From contig NZ_AP031322.1 of assembly GCF_041154675.1 (NCBI RefSeq), positions 2,169,812 through 2,233,811 of the forward strand: 64,000 nucleotides of DNA, read 5' to 3'. The notes below the pieces were generated by a model. That model saw only the letters and a program-made list of their open reading frames with translations. It had not been told where the DNA came from and made no database searches. Position numbers and translations under genes: made by a program. Source of the stretch: Sulfurisphaera javensis (GTDB lineage: Archaea > Thermoproteota > Thermoprotei_A > Sulfolobales > Sulfolobaceae). Each line of letters begins with the position of its first letter. Position 1 is the first letter of the stretch. Below are positions 40,601 to 54,912 of the stretch, one piece after another.

Positions 40601-43477
40601 GTGTTTTGGTGGTTAGGGATTTCAGCTAAGGAATTCGTTGACTTCTTAGTATCAATAGCTGAAAAATGGCAAAAAGAGTGGGAAAAAGCTAAAATCTTTG
40701 AAGCTAACCCAGATAAAAATAGAAAAAAATTCTTTACTACAGTAGCTTTTCCTTATCCTAATTCCCCTTTCCATTTAGGGCACGGAAGAACGTATGTGAC
40801 ATGTGATATTTATGCTAGATACATGAGAATGAAAGGGTATAATGTTCTTTTCCCTATGGGTTTTCATTATACTGGAACACCAATTATTGCTATGGCGGAT
40901 GATGTTGCAAAAGGTGATAAAGAATTAATAGATATTTTCAAGAATATTTATGAAATACCAGATAATGTGATTTCTAAATTAGCTGATCCATTATTCATGG
41001 CAAACTACTTTAAGGATGAAATTAAAAAAGCAATGAAGGAGATAGGATTAAGTATTGATTGGAGAAGGGAATTTACCACAATAGACCCAGAATTTTCGTC
41101 ATTTATTGTATGGCAATTCTCAAAATTACAAGAGAAAGGTTTCATAGTGAGAGACACTCATCCAGTTGGATGGTGTCCAGTTCATCATATTCCAGTAGGA
41201 ATGCATGATACAAAAGGAGATATGGAACCAGAAATCGGAGAATTTGTTTTGATATACTTTACTACTGATCTTGGAATTTTACCAGCTGCCACATTAAGAC
41301 CAGAAACCGTTTTTGGAGCTGTAGCTGTTTGGGTAAATCCAGATGTCACTTATTCCATTATTGAGATTGATGGAAAGAAAATGATAGTAAGTGAAAGATC
41401 AGCATTCAAATTAACATTTCAAATTGATAATATAAAAAATATTGGAAATATAAAGGGTTCGGAACTGACTAAATACAAAGCTATAAATCCAATAACTGGA
41501 AAAGAAATTCCTATATTACCGGCCGACTTCGTAGATCCTAATGTAGCTACTGGAGTTGTTATGAGTGTTCCAGCTCATGCCCCATTTGACTATTTCTATC
41601 TAAAGAAAATTAAGCAAGATATTCCTATAGTATCAGTTATTCAAGTTGAAGGCCAAGGTGACACTTTAGCTAGGGATTTCGTAGAGAAAAATAATCCAAA
41701 AAACAAGGATGATTTGCAAAAACTTACAGAACAAGTTTACAGAATAGAATATAATAGAGGAAAGATGAAAGATGTGAGTCAGCTAGTGAAACCGGATTAT
41801 GTAGTGTTTTTTAAATCTTTCACAGGCTTATCTGTGCCAGAGGCTAGACAGAAAATTACAGAGTTCTTAATAAATAATGGCTTAGGAAGAAAAATATTTG
41901 AAATAATGAATAGGCCAGTTTATTGCAGATGTGGTAACGAGGTAGTTGTAAAAATTTTAAAAGATCAATGGTTCCTTGATTATGGAAACCCAGAGTGGAA
42001 AGCTTTAGCAAAGAAGTTAATTGCAAATATGAAGTTTATTCCACCGGAGGTAAGGAAAGATTTTGAGTTTGTAGCCGATTGGTTACAGAAAAGAGCTTGT
42101 GCAAGAACAAGAGGATTAGGTACTCCTTTACCATGGGATAAGAAGTGGATAATTGAGAGTTTAAGCGATTCCACAATTTACATGGCTTATTATACAATAG
42201 CTCATAAGATTAAACAATATCAACTAAGACCTTCTCAGTTAACCTATGATTTTTGGAACTATGTAATGCTTGGAATAGGTAACATTGACGAGATTTCTAG
42301 TAAAACTGGAATATCAAAAGAAATAATTAAAGAAATTAGAGACGAATTCCTATACTGGTATCCATTAGATATTAGACATAGCGGTAAAGATTTAATTCCT
42401 AATCATCTATCCTTCTTTATATTTAATCATGCTGCTATATTCCCAGAGGAGTTATGGCCAAAAGCTATTGCTGTTAATGGTTTCGTTCTTTACGAAGGAA
42501 AGAAAATGAGTAAATCGTTAAGAAACATAATACCTTTAAGAAAGGCTTTAAGAATTTATAGTCCAGACGTTGTCAGAATTACTTTAACTTCAACTGCTGA
42601 TATGGGTTCTGATGTTAACTTTAGTGACTCTTATGCAAAATCTGTTGGTGAAATATTAAGGAAATATTATGAGTTCATTAAAGACTTACCAAAATATAAT
42701 GGCGAAGGGACAGACTTTGCTGATAGATGGTTAAGAGCTCAAGTGAATAGAATGGTTTTAGAGTCAACTAAATATATGGACAATATTGATTTTAGAAGCA
42801 CTGTAAATGACATACTATATAATTTCGATTCTTACTTAAAGGAATATATGGAAATGTGTAAAGCTGAAGGTAAAGAACCTAATGGTAAGTTGATGAGAGA
42901 TATTATTGAAATTTGGATCAAACTATTAGCACCATTTGCTCCTCACTTTGCTGAAGAAATTTGGCATGAGCTTGGCCATAATACATATATTTCATTAGAA
43001 AAATGGCCTACTGCTGAGGAATCTTCAGAGGACTTATACTTTATTTTAATTCATGAATATCATAAAAGAATAATAGAAGATGCTAGTAAGATAATCAATT
43101 ATTATTTTAAGAATACACCAAAAGTTGTTAAGATTTATGTTGCTGAAGAAGAGTTAATGAAAGTACTCAAAGATGCTGTACAAATTTTATCTTCTGGTGG
43201 TACCTTAAAACAACTTATGGAAAAAGAGAAACCCTCTGATAAGAGAATGGCTAATCTATATAAGAAAATCTATGAGCTAGCCGTAGAGTTAGACGATACA
43301 ATGAAGAAGTTAATTTTAGGTTACGATGTAAATGAGTTAGAGGTCTTAAAACAAGGTGCTAAATACATTTCATACAAACTCAATGTACCAGTAGAGGTTC
43401 ACAATATATCAGAATTAGATAGGAGTAAGTATAATAAAGAAGCATTACCTATGAAGCCTGCTATAATTGTTGAGTAA
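40601..43477 (+). CDS. leuS: Leucyl-tRNA synthetase
   Basis: A 958-residue class I synthetase. The HIGH-type motif is [12 protein letters not shown] (58-61 HLGH), the editing domain holds [17 protein letters not shown] and [11 protein letters not shown], and the KMSKS motif is intact (KKMSKSLRN, about 634-639). The start is GTG 40601, the only possible start before the HIGH motif, with an AATTTAAATA box about 25 bp upstream. Sulfolobales commonly have two LeuRS genes, one of which lacks charging activity; this copy keeps its motifs, but I cannot say which paralogue it is. It overlaps the convergent gene by 33 nt. Confidence 0.93.
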   Translation: MFWWLGISAKEFVDFLVSIAEKWQKEWEKAKIFEANPDKNRKKFFTTVAFPYPNSPFHLGHGRTYVTCDIYARYMRMKGYNVLFPMGFHYTGTPIIAMADDVAKGDKELIDIFKNIYEIPDNVISKLADPLFMANYFKDEIKKAMKEIGLSIDWRREFTTIDPEFSSFIVWQFSKLQEKGFIVRDTHPVGWCPVHHIPVGMHDTKGDMEPEIGEFVLIYFTTDLGILPAATLRPETVFGAVAVWVNPDVTYSIIEIDGKKMIVSERSAFKLTFQIDNIKNIGNIKGSELTKYKAINPITGKEIPILPADFVDPNVATGVVMSVPAHAPFDYFYLKKIKQDIPIVSVIQVEGQGDTLARDFVEKNNPKNKDDLQKLTEQVYRIEYNRGKMKDVSQLVKPDYVVFFKSFTGLSVPEARQKITEFLINNGLGRKIFEIMNRPVYCRCGNEVVVKILKDQWFLDYGNPEWKALAKKLIANMKFIPPEVRKDFEFVADWLQKRACARTRGLGTPLPWDKKWIIESLSDSTIYMAYYTIAHKIKQYQLRPSQLTYDFWNYVMLGIGNIDEISSKTGISKEIIKEIRDEFLYWYPLDIRHSGKDLIPNHLSFFIFNHAAIFPEELWPKAIAVNGFVLYEGKKMSKSLRNIIPLRKALRIYSPDVVRITLTSTADMGSDVNFSDSYAKSVGEILRKYYEFIKDLPKYNGEGTDFADRWLRAQVNRMVLESTKYMDNIDFRSTVNDILYNFDSYLKEYMEMCKAEGKEPNGKLMRDIIEIWIKLLAPFAPHFAEEIWHELGHNTYISLEKWPTAEESSEDLYFILIHEYHKRIIEDASKIINYYFKNTPKVVKIYVAEEELMKVLKDAVQILSSGGTLKQLMEKEKPSDKRMANLYKKIYELAVELDDTMKKLILGYDVNELEVLKQGAKYISYKLNVPVEVHNISELDRSKYNKEALPMKPAIIVE

Positions 43478-44041
43478 CACTTTCCCTTCTTTTATTTGAA
43501 TTATTCCTAAATCTTTTAGGAAATATATTTCTTTTCTTATATTATCTCTACTATTTCTTGTTTTATGAGATAATATATCAATTATTTCCTTTAGTGACAA
43601 CTCTCCATACTCCTTAAGTAATTGTATTATTTCTTCGCTTAATCCTTTGATTTTTTCTTCTATTATTTTACCTTCTATTATTCTAAATAAATAAATTTTA
43701 TCACTTATGTTCATCTTGTAAAGATTTTGATCTATTTTCTCGATCTCTATAACTGGTATTCCTAGGTTTAATCTTTTAATTGAAGTGACTATTAAGAAAT
43801 TTGGAGGTATTTCTGATTCATCATCTGCTTCAAAAACAATATTTTCTGATTTTTCATTACATTTCATGGTAAAGTTAATGTCATAAGGATAAAATTCCCA
43901 TTTAATTTTGTCAAAATTAAATATACATATATCTTTGCCTTTTTTAAAAAGGTAATCTGCAATGTTTAACACTAAGACCAACTTTGGAAGATAATAATAA
44001 CTTTTTATTAATCGTTTCGCAGTTGTAAGCTCCTCAAACAC
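43445..44041 (-). CDS. Unrecognised protein with C-terminal winged-helix-like region
   Basis: A 198-residue protein. The last 70 residues ([22 protein letters not shown], then [20 protein letters not shown]) have the helix-turn-helix and wing pattern of a small DNA-binding domain. The N-terminal 120 residues are of mixed alpha/beta type with a hydrophobic first helix region ([14 protein letters not shown]) and no motif I know. It starts at GTG 44041, 60 bp from hisC, divergently, so it could be a local regulator of the his operon; that is inference from position. Confidence 0.65.
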   Translation of the reverse strand: MFEELTTAKRLIKSYYYLPKLVLVLNIADYLFKKGKDICIFNFDKIKWEFYPYDINFTMKCNEKSENIVFEADDESEIPPNFLIVTSIKRLNLGIPVIEIEKIDQNLYKMNISDKIYLFRIIEGKIIEEKIKGLSEEIIQLLKEYGELSLKEIIDILSHKTRNSRDNIRKEIYFLKDLGIIQIKEGKVLLNNYSRLHR

Positions 44042-44062
44042 TCATTATAATTTGACAGTAAA

Positions 44063-44071
44063 GTTTATTTA
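44063..44071 (+). promoter_or_regulatory. TATA box of the his operon
   Basis: GTTTATTTA lies about 35 bp before the proposed ATT start of hisC (44102), predicting transcription from around 44094 and a leader of only several bases. Confidence 0.5.
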
Positions 44072-44101
44072 CTTTTCCTCATCAAATAAGTAGGGTTTCT
44101 T

Positions 44102-45175
44102 ATTGCACCAACCGCTGATGTCAAAAGCCTCATATATCCATGGTTAATTGAAGCAGAAGAGTATAGTTTTGATGATATAAATGAAGGTATAAGACTTCAT
44201 TTAAATGAATCTCCTTATCCACCACCAGATTTTATAATTGAGGAAGTTAAGAAATATCTTCACTTAGGTAATAGATATCAACATCCTTCTTTAACTGAAA
44301 GACTAAGAGAATTAATGGCAGAATATAATAAAGTAGAGCCTAAGAACGTATATCCTACACCAGGTGGGGATGGGGCACTAAGGGCTATTTTTTATAATCT
44401 TGCACAAGTAGGAGATAAGGTTGTGTTGAATAATCCTTCGTATAGTATGTATAAAGTCTATACTTCAGTTAGAGGTTTAAAGGCTATAAAAGTGAATCTC
44501 AAAGAGGATGGAAACTGGTGGAAAATGGATTTTGATAAATTTTTGGAAGAAGCAAAAGATGCTAGGCTAGTAGTTATAGATGATCCTAACAACCCTACTG
44601 GATCACCAATGTTAAAAGCCGAAGAAGAAAAGATAAAGGCATTAGCTGAGACTGTTAAGGGGTTTGTCCTTATAGATGAAGCTTATTATGAATTTTCTGG
44701 TTATTCCGCAGTCAAACTTATTGAAAAATATCCTAACCTTATGATAGTTAGGACTTTAAGTAAGGCTTTCTCTTTAGCTTCCTTTAGAGTAGGATATTTA
44801 ATTGCGAATGAAGAAATAGTAAAAAATCTTATGAAAGGTTCAACACCATTTGATATTTCTTTACCTGGATTAATTGCTGGAATAACTGCCTTAGAAAATC
44901 CCTCATATGTAAAGGATGTAGTAAAAGAAATTACTAAGAATCGTGAATATTTATTCAAAGGATTAACTAAACTAGGTCTTAAAGTTTATAATTCCCTTAC
45001 GAATTTCCTATTTGTTAAAGATGAAAGGGAGTTATTGACTCCATTACTAAATAAAGGTATAGCAATTAGGAAGCCATTATCTGGATATTATAGAATAAGT
45101 GTTGGAACAAAGGAACAGATAGATACCCTATTAAACTATTTGGGTGAGATTATTGAAAATCGCAATTCCAAATAA
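44102..45175 (+). CDS. hisC: Histidinol-phosphate aminotransferase, start codon ATT
   Basis: About 357 residues if read from ATT 44102. The N-terminal region ([36 protein letters not shown]) is conserved in family members and clearly coding, yet the frame between the TAA at 44087 and ATG 44315 has no ATG, GTG or TTG. The PLP lysine is in [16 protein letters not shown]. It transaminates imidazoleacetol phosphate to histidinol phosphate. It heads the nine-gene operon. Beginning at ATG 44315 would remove 71 conserved residues. A mutated or unusual start codon is the simplest reading. Confidence 0.85.
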   Translation: MAPTADVKSLIYPWLIEAEEYSFDDINEGIRLHLNESPYPPPDFIIEEVKKYLHLGNRYQHPSLTERLRELMAEYNKVEPKNVYPTPGGDGALRAIFYNLAQVGDKVVLNNPSYSMYKVYTSVRGLKAIKVNLKEDGNWWKMDFDKFLEEAKDARLVVIDDPNNPTGSPMLKAEEEKIKALAETVKGFVLIDEAYYEFSGYSAVKLIEKYPNLMIVRTLSKAFSLASFRVGYLIANEEIVKNLMKGSTPFDISLPGLIAGITALENPSYVKDVVKEITKNREYLFKGLTKLGLKVYNSLTNFLFVKDERELLTPLLNKGIAIRKPLSGYYRISVGTKEQIDTLLNYLGEIIENRNSK

Positions 45176-46010
45176 AGGTAGACTAAAAGATCCAGTATTA
45201 CAGTTTTTATACTCAGTTGGTGTAAAAGGCAACTTCTCAGATGATAGAGCACTAATCATTCCTACAAATTGGGAAGGAGTTCAATTAGTTATGGTGAGGA
45301 CAGAAGATATCCCTAGCATTGTAGAATCTGGTGCTTCAGAAATCGGAATTACGGGACACGATTATGTTTTAGAATCAAATGCCGATGTTGAAGAATTAAT
45401 CAAATTAGACTTTGGCAAATCTAAGATAGTTCTGGCAGTTCCAGTAAGCTGGAATATTGATAGAGTTGAAGAAATAAAACATGAAATTAGAATAGCTACA
45501 AAATATTATAACATTGCGAAACAATACCTAGAAAAGAAAAACCTCAAGGCTAAAATTGTGAAAATAAGCGGTGCTGCTGAAGTAATGCCATCGTTAGGTG
45601 CTGCCGATGCAATTATTGATGTGATGAGTACTGGAACAACGCTAAAGTTACATGGATTAAAACCTATTGATGTTATTCTCGAAAGCAGTGCAGTTGTAAT
45701 AGCAAATAGAAACTGGGTTAAGAGTGAAGAGGCAGACAAAATTAATCTTCTGTTAACAATGATGAAAGGCGCACTAATGGCAAGAAACAAGAAAATGGTG
45801 TTTATGAACGTACCAGATGACAAACTAGATAAAGTGATTTCTTCCTTACCAGCTATGCTTTCTCCTACGCTTTCGAAATTAGCTAGAAGTGATGCATGGG
45901 AAGTTATAACTGTGGTAGATGAAGATTTATTACCAGAAGTTATTGCTAAAGTTAAGGCTAATGGAGCTATGGATATTGTTGTTGTTGATATTGAAAAAGT
46001 GGTGAAGTGA
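45153..46010 (+). CDS. hisG: ATP phosphoribosyltransferase (long form)
   Basis: A 285-residue long-form HisG, including the C-terminal regulatory ACT-like domain (about 210-285), so no HisZ is needed. The start [15 protein letters not shown] and the PRPP site [17 protein letters not shown] are typical. TTG 45153 is favoured over GTG 45144 because GGTGAG lies 4 nt before it. It catalyses the first, feedback-controlled step of histidine synthesis. It begins inside the end of hisC. Confidence 0.94.
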   Translation: MKIAIPNKGRLKDPVLQFLYSVGVKGNFSDDRALIIPTNWEGVQLVMVRTEDIPSIVESGASEIGITGHDYVLESNADVEELIKLDFGKSKIVLAVPVSWNIDRVEEIKHEIRIATKYYNIAKQYLEKKNLKAKIVKISGAAEVMPSLGAADAIIDVMSTGTTLKLHGLKPIDVILESSAVVIANRNWVKSEEADKINLLLTMMKGALMARNKKMVFMNVPDDKLDKVISSLPAMLSPTLSKLARSDAWEVITVVDEDLLPEVIAKVKANGAMDIVVVDIEKVVK

Positions 46011-46702
46011 TGATAAAAATTATTCCGAGTATAGATATTAGTGAAGGGAAGGCAGTAAAAAGAATTAAAGGAATAAGAGGAACTGGTTTGATATTGGGAA
46101 ACCCTATCCAAATAGCTTACAAAATCTATGAAGAGGGATATAATTATTTACACGTTGTGGATTTAGATTCTGCTGAAGAATTAGGAAATAATGAGGAGAT
46201 AATAAAAGAAATTTGTAATATAGGGTTTAGATGGGTCCAAGTTGGCGGTGGCATAAGAGACGTTAATAAAGCTGAAAGGCTAATTAGTTATGATTGCTCA
46301 GCTTTAGTAATTTCAACTCTTCCAGTTAAAAAACCAAAGGAATACAAAAATCTGGAGGAAAAGATTGGCAAAGATAAAATCTTACTTTCAGTTGATTACA
46401 ATTCTTCTGGATATATTTTAATTAGAGGATGGAGAGAGAAATCTATTAGAGTAATTGATTTTATACTCTCTTTTGATGCATTAGGTTATATTTTCACTTA
46501 CGTAGAGAATGAAGGTACTAGAAGAGGAATTGACCCTAATGTAAAAAATTATATTCTAAAAATCAATAATATCAAAGAGTATGCTGGGGGAATTGGTTCA
46601 ATAGAGGATTTATATAAGTTAAAAGAGTATGGTTTTAACTATGCAATAATTGGTATGAGCTTTTATAAAGGTCCTCTAAGGGGAGTTAAATATGTCTACT
46701 AG
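46010..46702 (+). CDS. hisA: Phosphoribosylformimino-5-aminoimidazole carboxamide ribotide isomerase
   Basis: A 230-residue TIM barrel. [18 protein letters not shown] carries the catalytic aspartate of the first strand, VQVGGGIRD forms a phosphate loop, and [11 protein letters not shown] holds the region of the second catalytic acid. ATG 46010 is preferred over GTG 46007; GGTGA lies 4 nt upstream. It opens the ribose ring in the fourth step of the pathway. The start overlaps the hisG stop by one base. The sequence is fairly diverged, as in other Sulfolobales. Confidence 0.9.
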   Translation: MIKIIPSIDISEGKAVKRIKGIRGTGLILGNPIQIAYKIYEEGYNYLHVVDLDSAEELGNNEEIIKEICNIGFRWVQVGGGIRDVNKAERLISYDCSALVISTLPVKKPKEYKNLEEKIGKDKILLSVDYNSSGYILIRGWREKSIRVIDFILSFDALGYIFTYVENEGTRRGIDPNVKNYILKINNIKEYAGGIGSIEDLYKLKEYGFNYAIIGMSFYKGPLRGVKYVY

Positions 46703-47276
46703 AAGTGTGAGAAAAATAAGAGAAACCAAAGAAACTAAGGTTGAACTTCATCTTGATATAGATAAAAAAGGAGAGGTCAAAGTGTCAACTCCCGTTAATT
46801 TCTTTAATCACATGCTTTCAACACTTTTCTATTACATGAACTCCACTGCAATGCTATTGGCTGAGGACAAACAAGGATATGATGATCATCATATAGTAGA
46901 AGATGTTGCAATAACTTTGGGAGAGGCTTTTAAAGAAGTTTTAGGAGATAAGAAAGGGATTAGACGTTTCTCCCATCAAATAATTCCAATGGATGAAGCT
47001 TTAGTCTTAGTTGCTGTTGATATCTCCGGAAGAGGTGTAAGTAATATTGAATTAAACTTAAACAGAGAAGATATAGGAGGATTAGCTACTGAAAATATAT
47101 TTCACTTCTTCCAGTCATTTTCATACAACTCTGGTGTAAATCTTCACATTCTTCAACTTAGAGGTTATAATACTCATCACATTATTGAAGCTTCTTTCAA
47201 AGGTTTAGGTTTTGCGTTATATGAGGCTACTAGAATAGTTTATGAAGAGACGTTTAGTTTGAAGGGATCTTTATGA
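46692..47276 (+). CDS. hisB: Imidazoleglycerol-phosphate dehydratase
   Basis: A 194-residue monofunctional dehydratase. Metal ligands occur in the repeats [22 protein letters not shown] and, in the second half, [15 protein letters not shown]. No histidinol-phosphatase domain is fused, unlike enterobacterial HisB. It overlaps hisA by 11 nt and hisF by 4 nt. It dehydrates imidazoleglycerol phosphate to the acetol form used by HisC. Confidence 0.95.
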   Translation: MSTRSVRKIRETKETKVELHLDIDKKGEVKVSTPVNFFNHMLSTLFYYMNSTAMLLAEDKQGYDDHHIVEDVAITLGEAFKEVLGDKKGIRRFSHQIIPMDEALVLVAVDISGRGVSNIELNLNREDIGGLATENIFHFFQSFSYNSGVNLHILQLRGYNTHHIIEASFKGLGFALYEATRIVYEETFSLKGSL

Positions 47277-48022
47277 CTACAAAGAGAATTATAGCTTGTT
47301 TGGATGTAAAGAACGGAAGGGTAGTAAAGGGAGTCAATTTTCTTAATCTTAAGGATAAAGGAGATCCTGTAGAATTAGCCTCAAGATATGAAGACGAAGG
47401 GGCAGATGAAATAGTATTTTTAGATATCGCTGCAACAGTTGAGGGTAGAAGAACATTATTAGAAGTGATTAAAAATACAGCAAGCGTATTGTCAATACCC
47501 TTAACTGTTGGTGGTGGTATAAGGACAATAGATGATGTCTCAAGGATTTTAGGAAATGGTGCTGATAAAGTTAGCATAAATACTGCCGCGGTGGAAAACA
47601 AAAGAATAATTTCAGAAGCTTCAGAGCAGTTCGGTGCTCAAGCTGTAGTTGTTGCTATTGATGCTAAAAGAGTAAATAATGACTTCATTGTATTCACAAG
47701 ATCTGGAACTTATAATACTGGACTAAATGCGATAAGTTGGGCTAAGGAAGTTGAACAGTTGGGTGCTGGAGAAATTCTATTAACTAGTATTGACAAAGAT
47801 GGAACAAGGGAAGGATATGATATTGAATTAACAGAAAAAGTAAGCAAATCCGTTAATATACCAGTAATAGCAAGTGGCGGAGCTGGAAAGATGGAGCATT
47901 TTTATGAGGTTTTAAAAGTAGCAGATGCAGCTTTAGCTGCTGGAATTTTTCATGATGGTATAATTCGTATACCCGATTTAAAGAAATATTTGTTAAGTAA
48001 GGGTGTTGAGGTGAGAATATGA
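47273..48022 (+). CDS. hisF: Imidazole glycerol phosphate synthase, cyclase subunit
   Basis: A 249-residue TIM barrel with [16 protein letters not shown] (catalytic first aspartate), [10 protein letters not shown] and [15 protein letters not shown] (second aspartate). It joins ammonia from HisH to the pathway intermediate, forming imidazole glycerol phosphate and the purine precursor AICAR. ATG 47273 overlaps the hisB stop. Sequence and length are typical. Confidence 0.96.
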   Translation: MTTKRIIACLDVKNGRVVKGVNFLNLKDKGDPVELASRYEDEGADEIVFLDIAATVEGRRTLLEVIKNTASVLSIPLTVGGGIRTIDDVSRILGNGADKVSINTAAVENKRIISEASEQFGAQAVVVAIDAKRVNNDFIVFTRSGTYNTGLNAISWAKEVEQLGAGEILLTSIDKDGTREGYDIELTEKVSKSVNIPVIASGGAGKMEHFYEVLKVADAALAAGIFHDGIIRIPDLKKYLLSKGVEVRI

Positions 48023-49203
48023 TAAAGAGAGAATTACCCAAAGATAGACCTAATGATTTTTCAAAAATTATTCCAGACGTAGAAAAAATAATAAATTATG
48101 TTAAGACAAAAGGAGATGAAGCAATCTTTGAATTGGAAGAGAAATTTGACAAAGTTAAGCTTACTTCATTAAAATTAAACAATATAGAAGAATTAGCTTC
48201 TCAAGTTTCTGAAGATTTGAAAAAGTCCATAGATATAATTTATTCTCAAATTTATGAATTTAATAATACAATTAAACCTCCAAACATGATTGGAGGCAGT
48301 TTTAATGGTGTAGAATATGGGGTACTATGGAGAAGTATTGAAAAGGTTGGCATTTACGTACCTGGCGGAGATAAAGCTTATCCATCAACATTGTTAATGG
48401 CTGGTGTTCCAGCTATAGTTGCTGGAGTCAAAGAAATATACGTTTCATCTCCTCCTAATAAGATAAACCCAGTTATTGCTTATATTTCTCTTAAATTAAA
48501 CGTAAAAGAGGTTTATACTATTGGTGGTGCACAAGCGATAGCTGCAATGGCGTATGGAACTCAAACAGTAAAAAAAGTTGATAAAATAGTTGGTCCAGGT
48601 AATATATACGTTCAAGCGGCAAAGTACTTAGTTAGTAGTGATGTTGGAATTGATGGAATTGAAGGTCCTACAGAACTAGTAATTATAGCAGATGAATCAG
48701 CAAATCCGAACAATATAATTCTAGATTTAAGAGCACAAGCAGAACATGGCAGATTAACATTCTTAGTTTTATTAACAACTTCAGATAAGTTAATTGAAAT
48801 AGTAACAAGAGAACTTGATAAAGATGAAAATACTTACTTTGTATTGAAAGTTAATAGTATTGATGAAGCGATTGATATTGCTAATGAAGTTGCACCAGAG
48901 CATCTTTCACTTCAAGTTGAAAATGCTAATGAATATTTAATGAAAGTTAAAAATGCTGGTGCAATAACTTTAGGAAGTACTCCACCAGCATTAATTGATT
49001 ATTCTGCTGGTCCAAATCATATTTTACCAACAAATTCATGGGCAAAAATAAGAGGTGGAGTATCTGTTTATGATTATTTAAAGATGATTATGTACGCTTC
49101 AGCTAAAACTCCAGATAAAAAAGTTATTGAAGCGTCTAAAATACTAGCTAAATATGAAGGTTTTAATTATCACGCAGATAGCATAGGTGTTAGGTATGAG
49201 TAG
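48019..49203 (+). CDS. hisD: Histidinol dehydrogenase
   Basis: A 394-residue zinc enzyme that oxidises histidinol to histidine in two NAD-dependent steps. Visible blocks are [18 protein letters not shown], the [15 protein letters not shown] nucleotide region, [15 protein letters not shown], and the catalytic/zinc segment [16 protein letters not shown] with [10 protein letters not shown]. It overlaps both hisF (4 nt) and hisE (8 nt). It is somewhat shorter than bacterial HisD (about 430). Confidence 0.96.
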   Translation: MIKRELPKDRPNDFSKIIPDVEKIINYVKTKGDEAIFELEEKFDKVKLTSLKLNNIEELASQVSEDLKKSIDIIYSQIYEFNNTIKPPNMIGGSFNGVEYGVLWRSIEKVGIYVPGGDKAYPSTLLMAGVPAIVAGVKEIYVSSPPNKINPVIAYISLKLNVKEVYTIGGAQAIAAMAYGTQTVKKVDKIVGPGNIYVQAAKYLVSSDVGIDGIEGPTELVIIADESANPNNIILDLRAQAEHGRLTFLVLLTTSDKLIEIVTRELDKDENTYFVLKVNSIDEAIDIANEVAPEHLSLQVENANEYLMKVKNAGAITLGSTPPALIDYSAGPNHILPTNSWAKIRGGVSVYDYLKMIMYASAKTPDKKVIEASKILAKYEGFNYHADSIGVRYE

Positions 49204-49480
49204 TGATGTTCTTGATACTTTATATTCAATAATTATGGATAGAATAAATACTAGAAAAGAAGGTAGTTATACTGTTAAATTATTAGAAAAAGGAAAACCG
49301 TATGTAGCTAGAAAAGTAGGGGAAGAAGCAACAGAAGTAATAGTAGCTTCCTTAAGTGAAGGGAGAGAAAGATTTATAAGCGAAGTTGCAGATTTGATTT
49401 ATCATCTTTTTGTACTAATGGCTATAGAAGGAGTAAAACCAGAGGAAGTTTACGAAGAATTAAAGAGGAGGATGAAGTAA
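49196..49480 (+). CDS. hisE: Phosphoribosyl-ATP pyrophosphatase
   Basis: A 94-residue all-helical MazG-like enzyme with KVGEEATEVIVASLSEG and SEVADLIYHLFVLMAIEG holding the metal-binding acids. It makes phosphoribosyl-AMP in the second step. ATG 49196 is selected because AGGTG lies 6 nt upstream; GTG 49187 would add three residues. HisE and HisI are separate genes here, rather than fused as in many bacteria. Confidence 0.94.
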   Translation: MSSDVLDTLYSIIMDRINTRKEGSYTVKLLEKGKPYVARKVGEEATEVIVASLSEGRERFISEVADLIYHLFVLMAIEGVKPEEVYEELKRRMK

Positions 49481-50066
49481 TGAAAGCGACTGTCATAAAT
49501 TATGGCGTGGGGAATTTATTTAGTATAAAAGCAGGATTAGAAAGAGAAGGATTCAATGTTATTATATCCTTCTTTCCTCAAGGAGATGAAGATGTAATAG
49601 TCTTACCTGGAGTAGGAGCATTCTCTGCAGTTGCTTCTTATTTAAACTCTTTGAAAGGCAAGTTTGAAGAGTTAAGAGAAAGAGGAACAAAGTTTCTTGG
49701 GGTATGTTTAGGTATGCAAGTCATGTTTGAGGAAGGCACAGAAGGAGGAATAAGTAAAGGATTAGGATGGTTTAAAGGAAAAGTTGATAGAATAAATGCA
49801 AATGTTAAACTACCTCATATAGGTTGGGATAAAATATATGTTAAAAATGACCCTTGTGGATTAACTGAAGGAATTGATGGAAAATATGTTTATTATGTTC
49901 ATAGTTACGTTGCTTATACAGATAATTATATTGCCTACAGTGATTATGGCGTTAGATATCCAGCAATAGTTTGTAATGATTTCGCTGTAGGAACACAATT
50001 TCACCCAGAGAAAAGTAGTAATACTGGAAAAATATTTTTAAGGAATTTCTATCAGTGGGTTAAAAG

Positions 50067-50070
<4 letters not shown>
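49480..50070 (+). CDS. hisH: Imidazole glycerol phosphate synthase, glutaminase subunit
   Basis: A 196-residue class I glutamine amidotransferase. The nucleophile cysteine is in FLGVCLGMQVMFE and the His-Glu pair in GTQFHPEKSS. It feeds ammonia through the HisF barrel. The start has the strong site GAGGAGG 7 nt upstream, inside the end of hisE. It overlaps hisI by 4 nt. Confidence 0.95.
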
Positions 50071-50429
<359 letters not shown>

Positions 50430-50430
50430 A

Positions 50431-50440
50431 GAGTTTAAAA
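50431..50440 (+). promoter_or_regulatory. TATA box of the DUF59 gene
   Basis: GAGTTTAAAA starts right after the hisI stop and is centred 26 bp before ATG 50462, fitting a leaderless transcript. Confidence 0.55.
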
Positions 50441-50461
50441 TGTATGAAGTAGTAATTAAAT

Positions 50462-50878
50462 ATGGTTAAAATGTCAACCCAGCAAAATATCAATAAGGAG
50501 GAATGGAAAAAGAAAATAATGGAAGCTCTAACTCAAGTTTATGATCCTGAGATTCCGGTAGATATAGTAAATTTGGGTTTAATTTATGAATTGAAAATTA
50601 GTGATGAAGGAGACGTATATGTTCGTATGGGGTTAACTGCACCTGGTTGCCCAGTTGTTGATGATTTAATTTATACTGTAGAACAAGTCATTAGAGAAAC
50701 TGTGCCAGCCAAGTCTGTTGATGTGGATATTGATTTAGATACTCCGTGGAATCCGTTAAAAATGACACCAGAAGGAAGGGAAAAGTTCAAGCAACTTTAT
50801 GGTTATGATATTGTGGAAATGTGGATTCAAACTTATGGGTTACCAGAAGAGCAGAGCCAACAAGATCAGAAGGCATAA
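50462..50878 (+). CDS. DUF59/MIP18-family protein (SufT/PaaD-like iron-sulphur assembly factor)
   Basis: A 138-residue protein with the complete DUF59 signature: VYDPEIPVDIVNLGLIYEL near residues 25-43 and MGLTAPGCPVVDDLI with the conserved cysteine near 65. Family members help mature iron-sulphur proteins. A C-terminal extension of about 40 residues with TPWNPLKMTPEGREKF is common in archaeal forms. ATG 50462 matches the TATA spacing; ATG 50471 is an alternative. It directly precedes serS. Confidence 0.88.
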   Translation: MVKMSTQQNINKEEWKKKIMEALTQVYDPEIPVDIVNLGLIYELKISDEGDVYVRMGLTAPGCPVVDDLIYTVEQVIRETVPAKSVDVDIDLDTPWNPLKMTPEGREKFKQLYGYDIVEMWIQTYGLPEEQSQQDQKA

Positions 50879-50902
50879 ATTCTTTTGCGTTTTTTGATTA
50901 TT

Positions 50903-52264
<1,362 letters not shown>

Positions 52265-52267
52265 AAA

Positions 52268-53782
<1,515 letters not shown>

Positions 53783-53828
53783 ACAATCACCTCTCTTTAT
53801 ATGGTATATTTATATTTATAAAGACAAT

Positions 53829-54071
53829 TTATAAACTCCTTAAAACATTTCTTAATAGCTTTCTAAGATTCTCGGGTAGATCCTCTCTTTTTTCAATAGT
53901 CTTAGCATTTGTTAAATCTTCATTCCATTCTTCTCCGTTTGGGAGCTTGGCGTTAGTTAAAATGTAAAAAGAGACTATCTTTTCACCTTTCTCATTCCTA
54001 GCCTCTTCTATAACTAATTTCTTGTTGTTTACGTTTACAACATACTTTGATTCAACGTTTGATATTTTCAT
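53829..54071 (-). CDS. Unrecognised small protein
   Basis: An 80-residue protein from ATG 54071 (MKISNVESKYVVNVNNKKL); ATG 54098 would add nine residues. A TATAAATA box on the minus strand at 54113-54120 predicts a start near 54090, which favours the shorter form. It is lysine- and glutamate-rich, with strands followed by a helical end (REDLPENLRKLLRNVLRSL). I recognise no family. It is divergent from the HIT gene, with overlapping promoter DNA. Confidence 0.6.
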   Translation of the reverse strand: MKISNVESKYVVNVNNKKLVIEEARNEKGEKIVSFYILTNAKLPNGEEWNEDLTNAKTIEKREDLPENLRKLLRNVLRSL

Positions 54072-54124
54072 CAGCTTATACTTAATGTAGTAAAACATTA
54101 AAGTTTTTACTCTATTTATATTCG

Positions 54125-54550
54125 ATGCAAGTAGATAATTGTATATTTTGTAAAATTGTTAAAGGTGAAATAAAATCACAAAAAGTTTATGAAGATCAAG
54201 ATATCGTAGCATTTTTAGACATAAATCCAGTTAATAAAGGTCATGTTTTAGTTATTCCTAAAGATCATTTCGAAAATATTTTTGATATTCCAAAGGATAA
54301 ATTATCAAAAGTAATGGAGGTAGTTCAAAAAGTAGCGATTGCATTAAAAAAGATGGGTGCTGACGGAGTTAATATAGTATCTAACAATGGAAAAGCTGCT
54401 GAACAACATGTATTTCATTTACATATTCATGTTATACCAAGATATTATAATGATGGCAAAGAATTAGATTCTATGGAAAAGAGAACTAAATACGAAAATG
54501 ATAAGGAGATGAATGAGTATGCAGAAAGGATCAGATTATTCCTCATCTGA
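54125..54550 (+). CDS. HIT family nucleotide hydrolase
   Basis: A 141-residue Hint-branch HIT protein. It begins [19 protein letters not shown] and has the histidine triad [11 protein letters not shown] (His98, His100, His102). A cysteine pair CIFC at the start may bind zinc, as in Hint-like proteins. It probably hydrolyses nucleoside phosphoramidates or adenylated by-products. It is convergent with the zinc-ribbon gene, overlapping 15 nt. Confidence 0.93.
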   Translation: MQVDNCIFCKIVKGEIKSQKVYEDQDIVAFLDINPVNKGHVLVIPKDHFENIFDIPKDKLSKVMEVVQKVAIALKKMGADGVNIVSNNGKAAEQHVFHLHIHVIPRYYNDGKELDSMEKRTKYENDKEMNEYAERIRLFLI

Positions 54551-54841
54551 TTCTGATTCTTCACTCAACTCTTCTCTTAGTAATTCTAATCCTACTTCTT
54601 TGTAATATTCTTCTCTTTCTTGCTCTAGTTGTTCTTCTTCCAACTTTCTCTCTCCTTTATCACTTACCAATGAAGTAGTTAATACTCTACTATTCTTATC
54701 TTTTTGCTCTTTTACGCTATATTCTTTTTTAGCCTTAGCAGTAAGTTCCATCTCATAGCCACACTTTGTACACTTTAGGATCTCTTTACCATCCTTCTTT
54801 GTTGGTATCATTACGCCTCCACATTTTGGACAGAACTTCAT
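54536..54841 (-). CDS. TFS/Rpb9-like single zinc-ribbon protein with acidic tail
   Basis: A 101-residue protein. The N-terminal zinc ribbon (Cys4, Cys7, Cys24, Cys27 in MKFCPKCGG and [12 protein letters not shown]) is like that of transcription factor S and RNA polymerase subunit Rpb9. The second, catalytic zinc ribbon of TFS is absent. The last 50 residues are a charged helix ending in an acidic stretch ([12 protein letters not shown]). It may bind RNA polymerase without stimulating cleavage. Start ATG 54841. Confidence 0.8.
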   Translation of the reverse strand: MKFCPKCGGVMIPTKKDGKEILKCTKCGYEMELTAKAKKEYSVKEQKDKNSRVLTTSLVSDKGERKLEEEQLEQEREEYYKEVGLELLREELSEESESDEE

Positions 54842-54912
54842 AATTTCACCATATAAAAGAGTAAAGCCATAATACTATATTTAAGGCTTTTGGTAATGAT
54901 TAACATTAAAAA

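Noticed and set aside
43995-44101. hisC beginning at TTG 44103
   Set aside because: That frame reaches a TAA after 14 codons and would need a frameshift to join the conserved frame.
45506-46111. Minus-strand open frame of 201 codons opposite hisG and hisA
   Set aside because: It lies antisense to two clear his genes and shows the Ser/Thr-rich composition typical of shadow frames.
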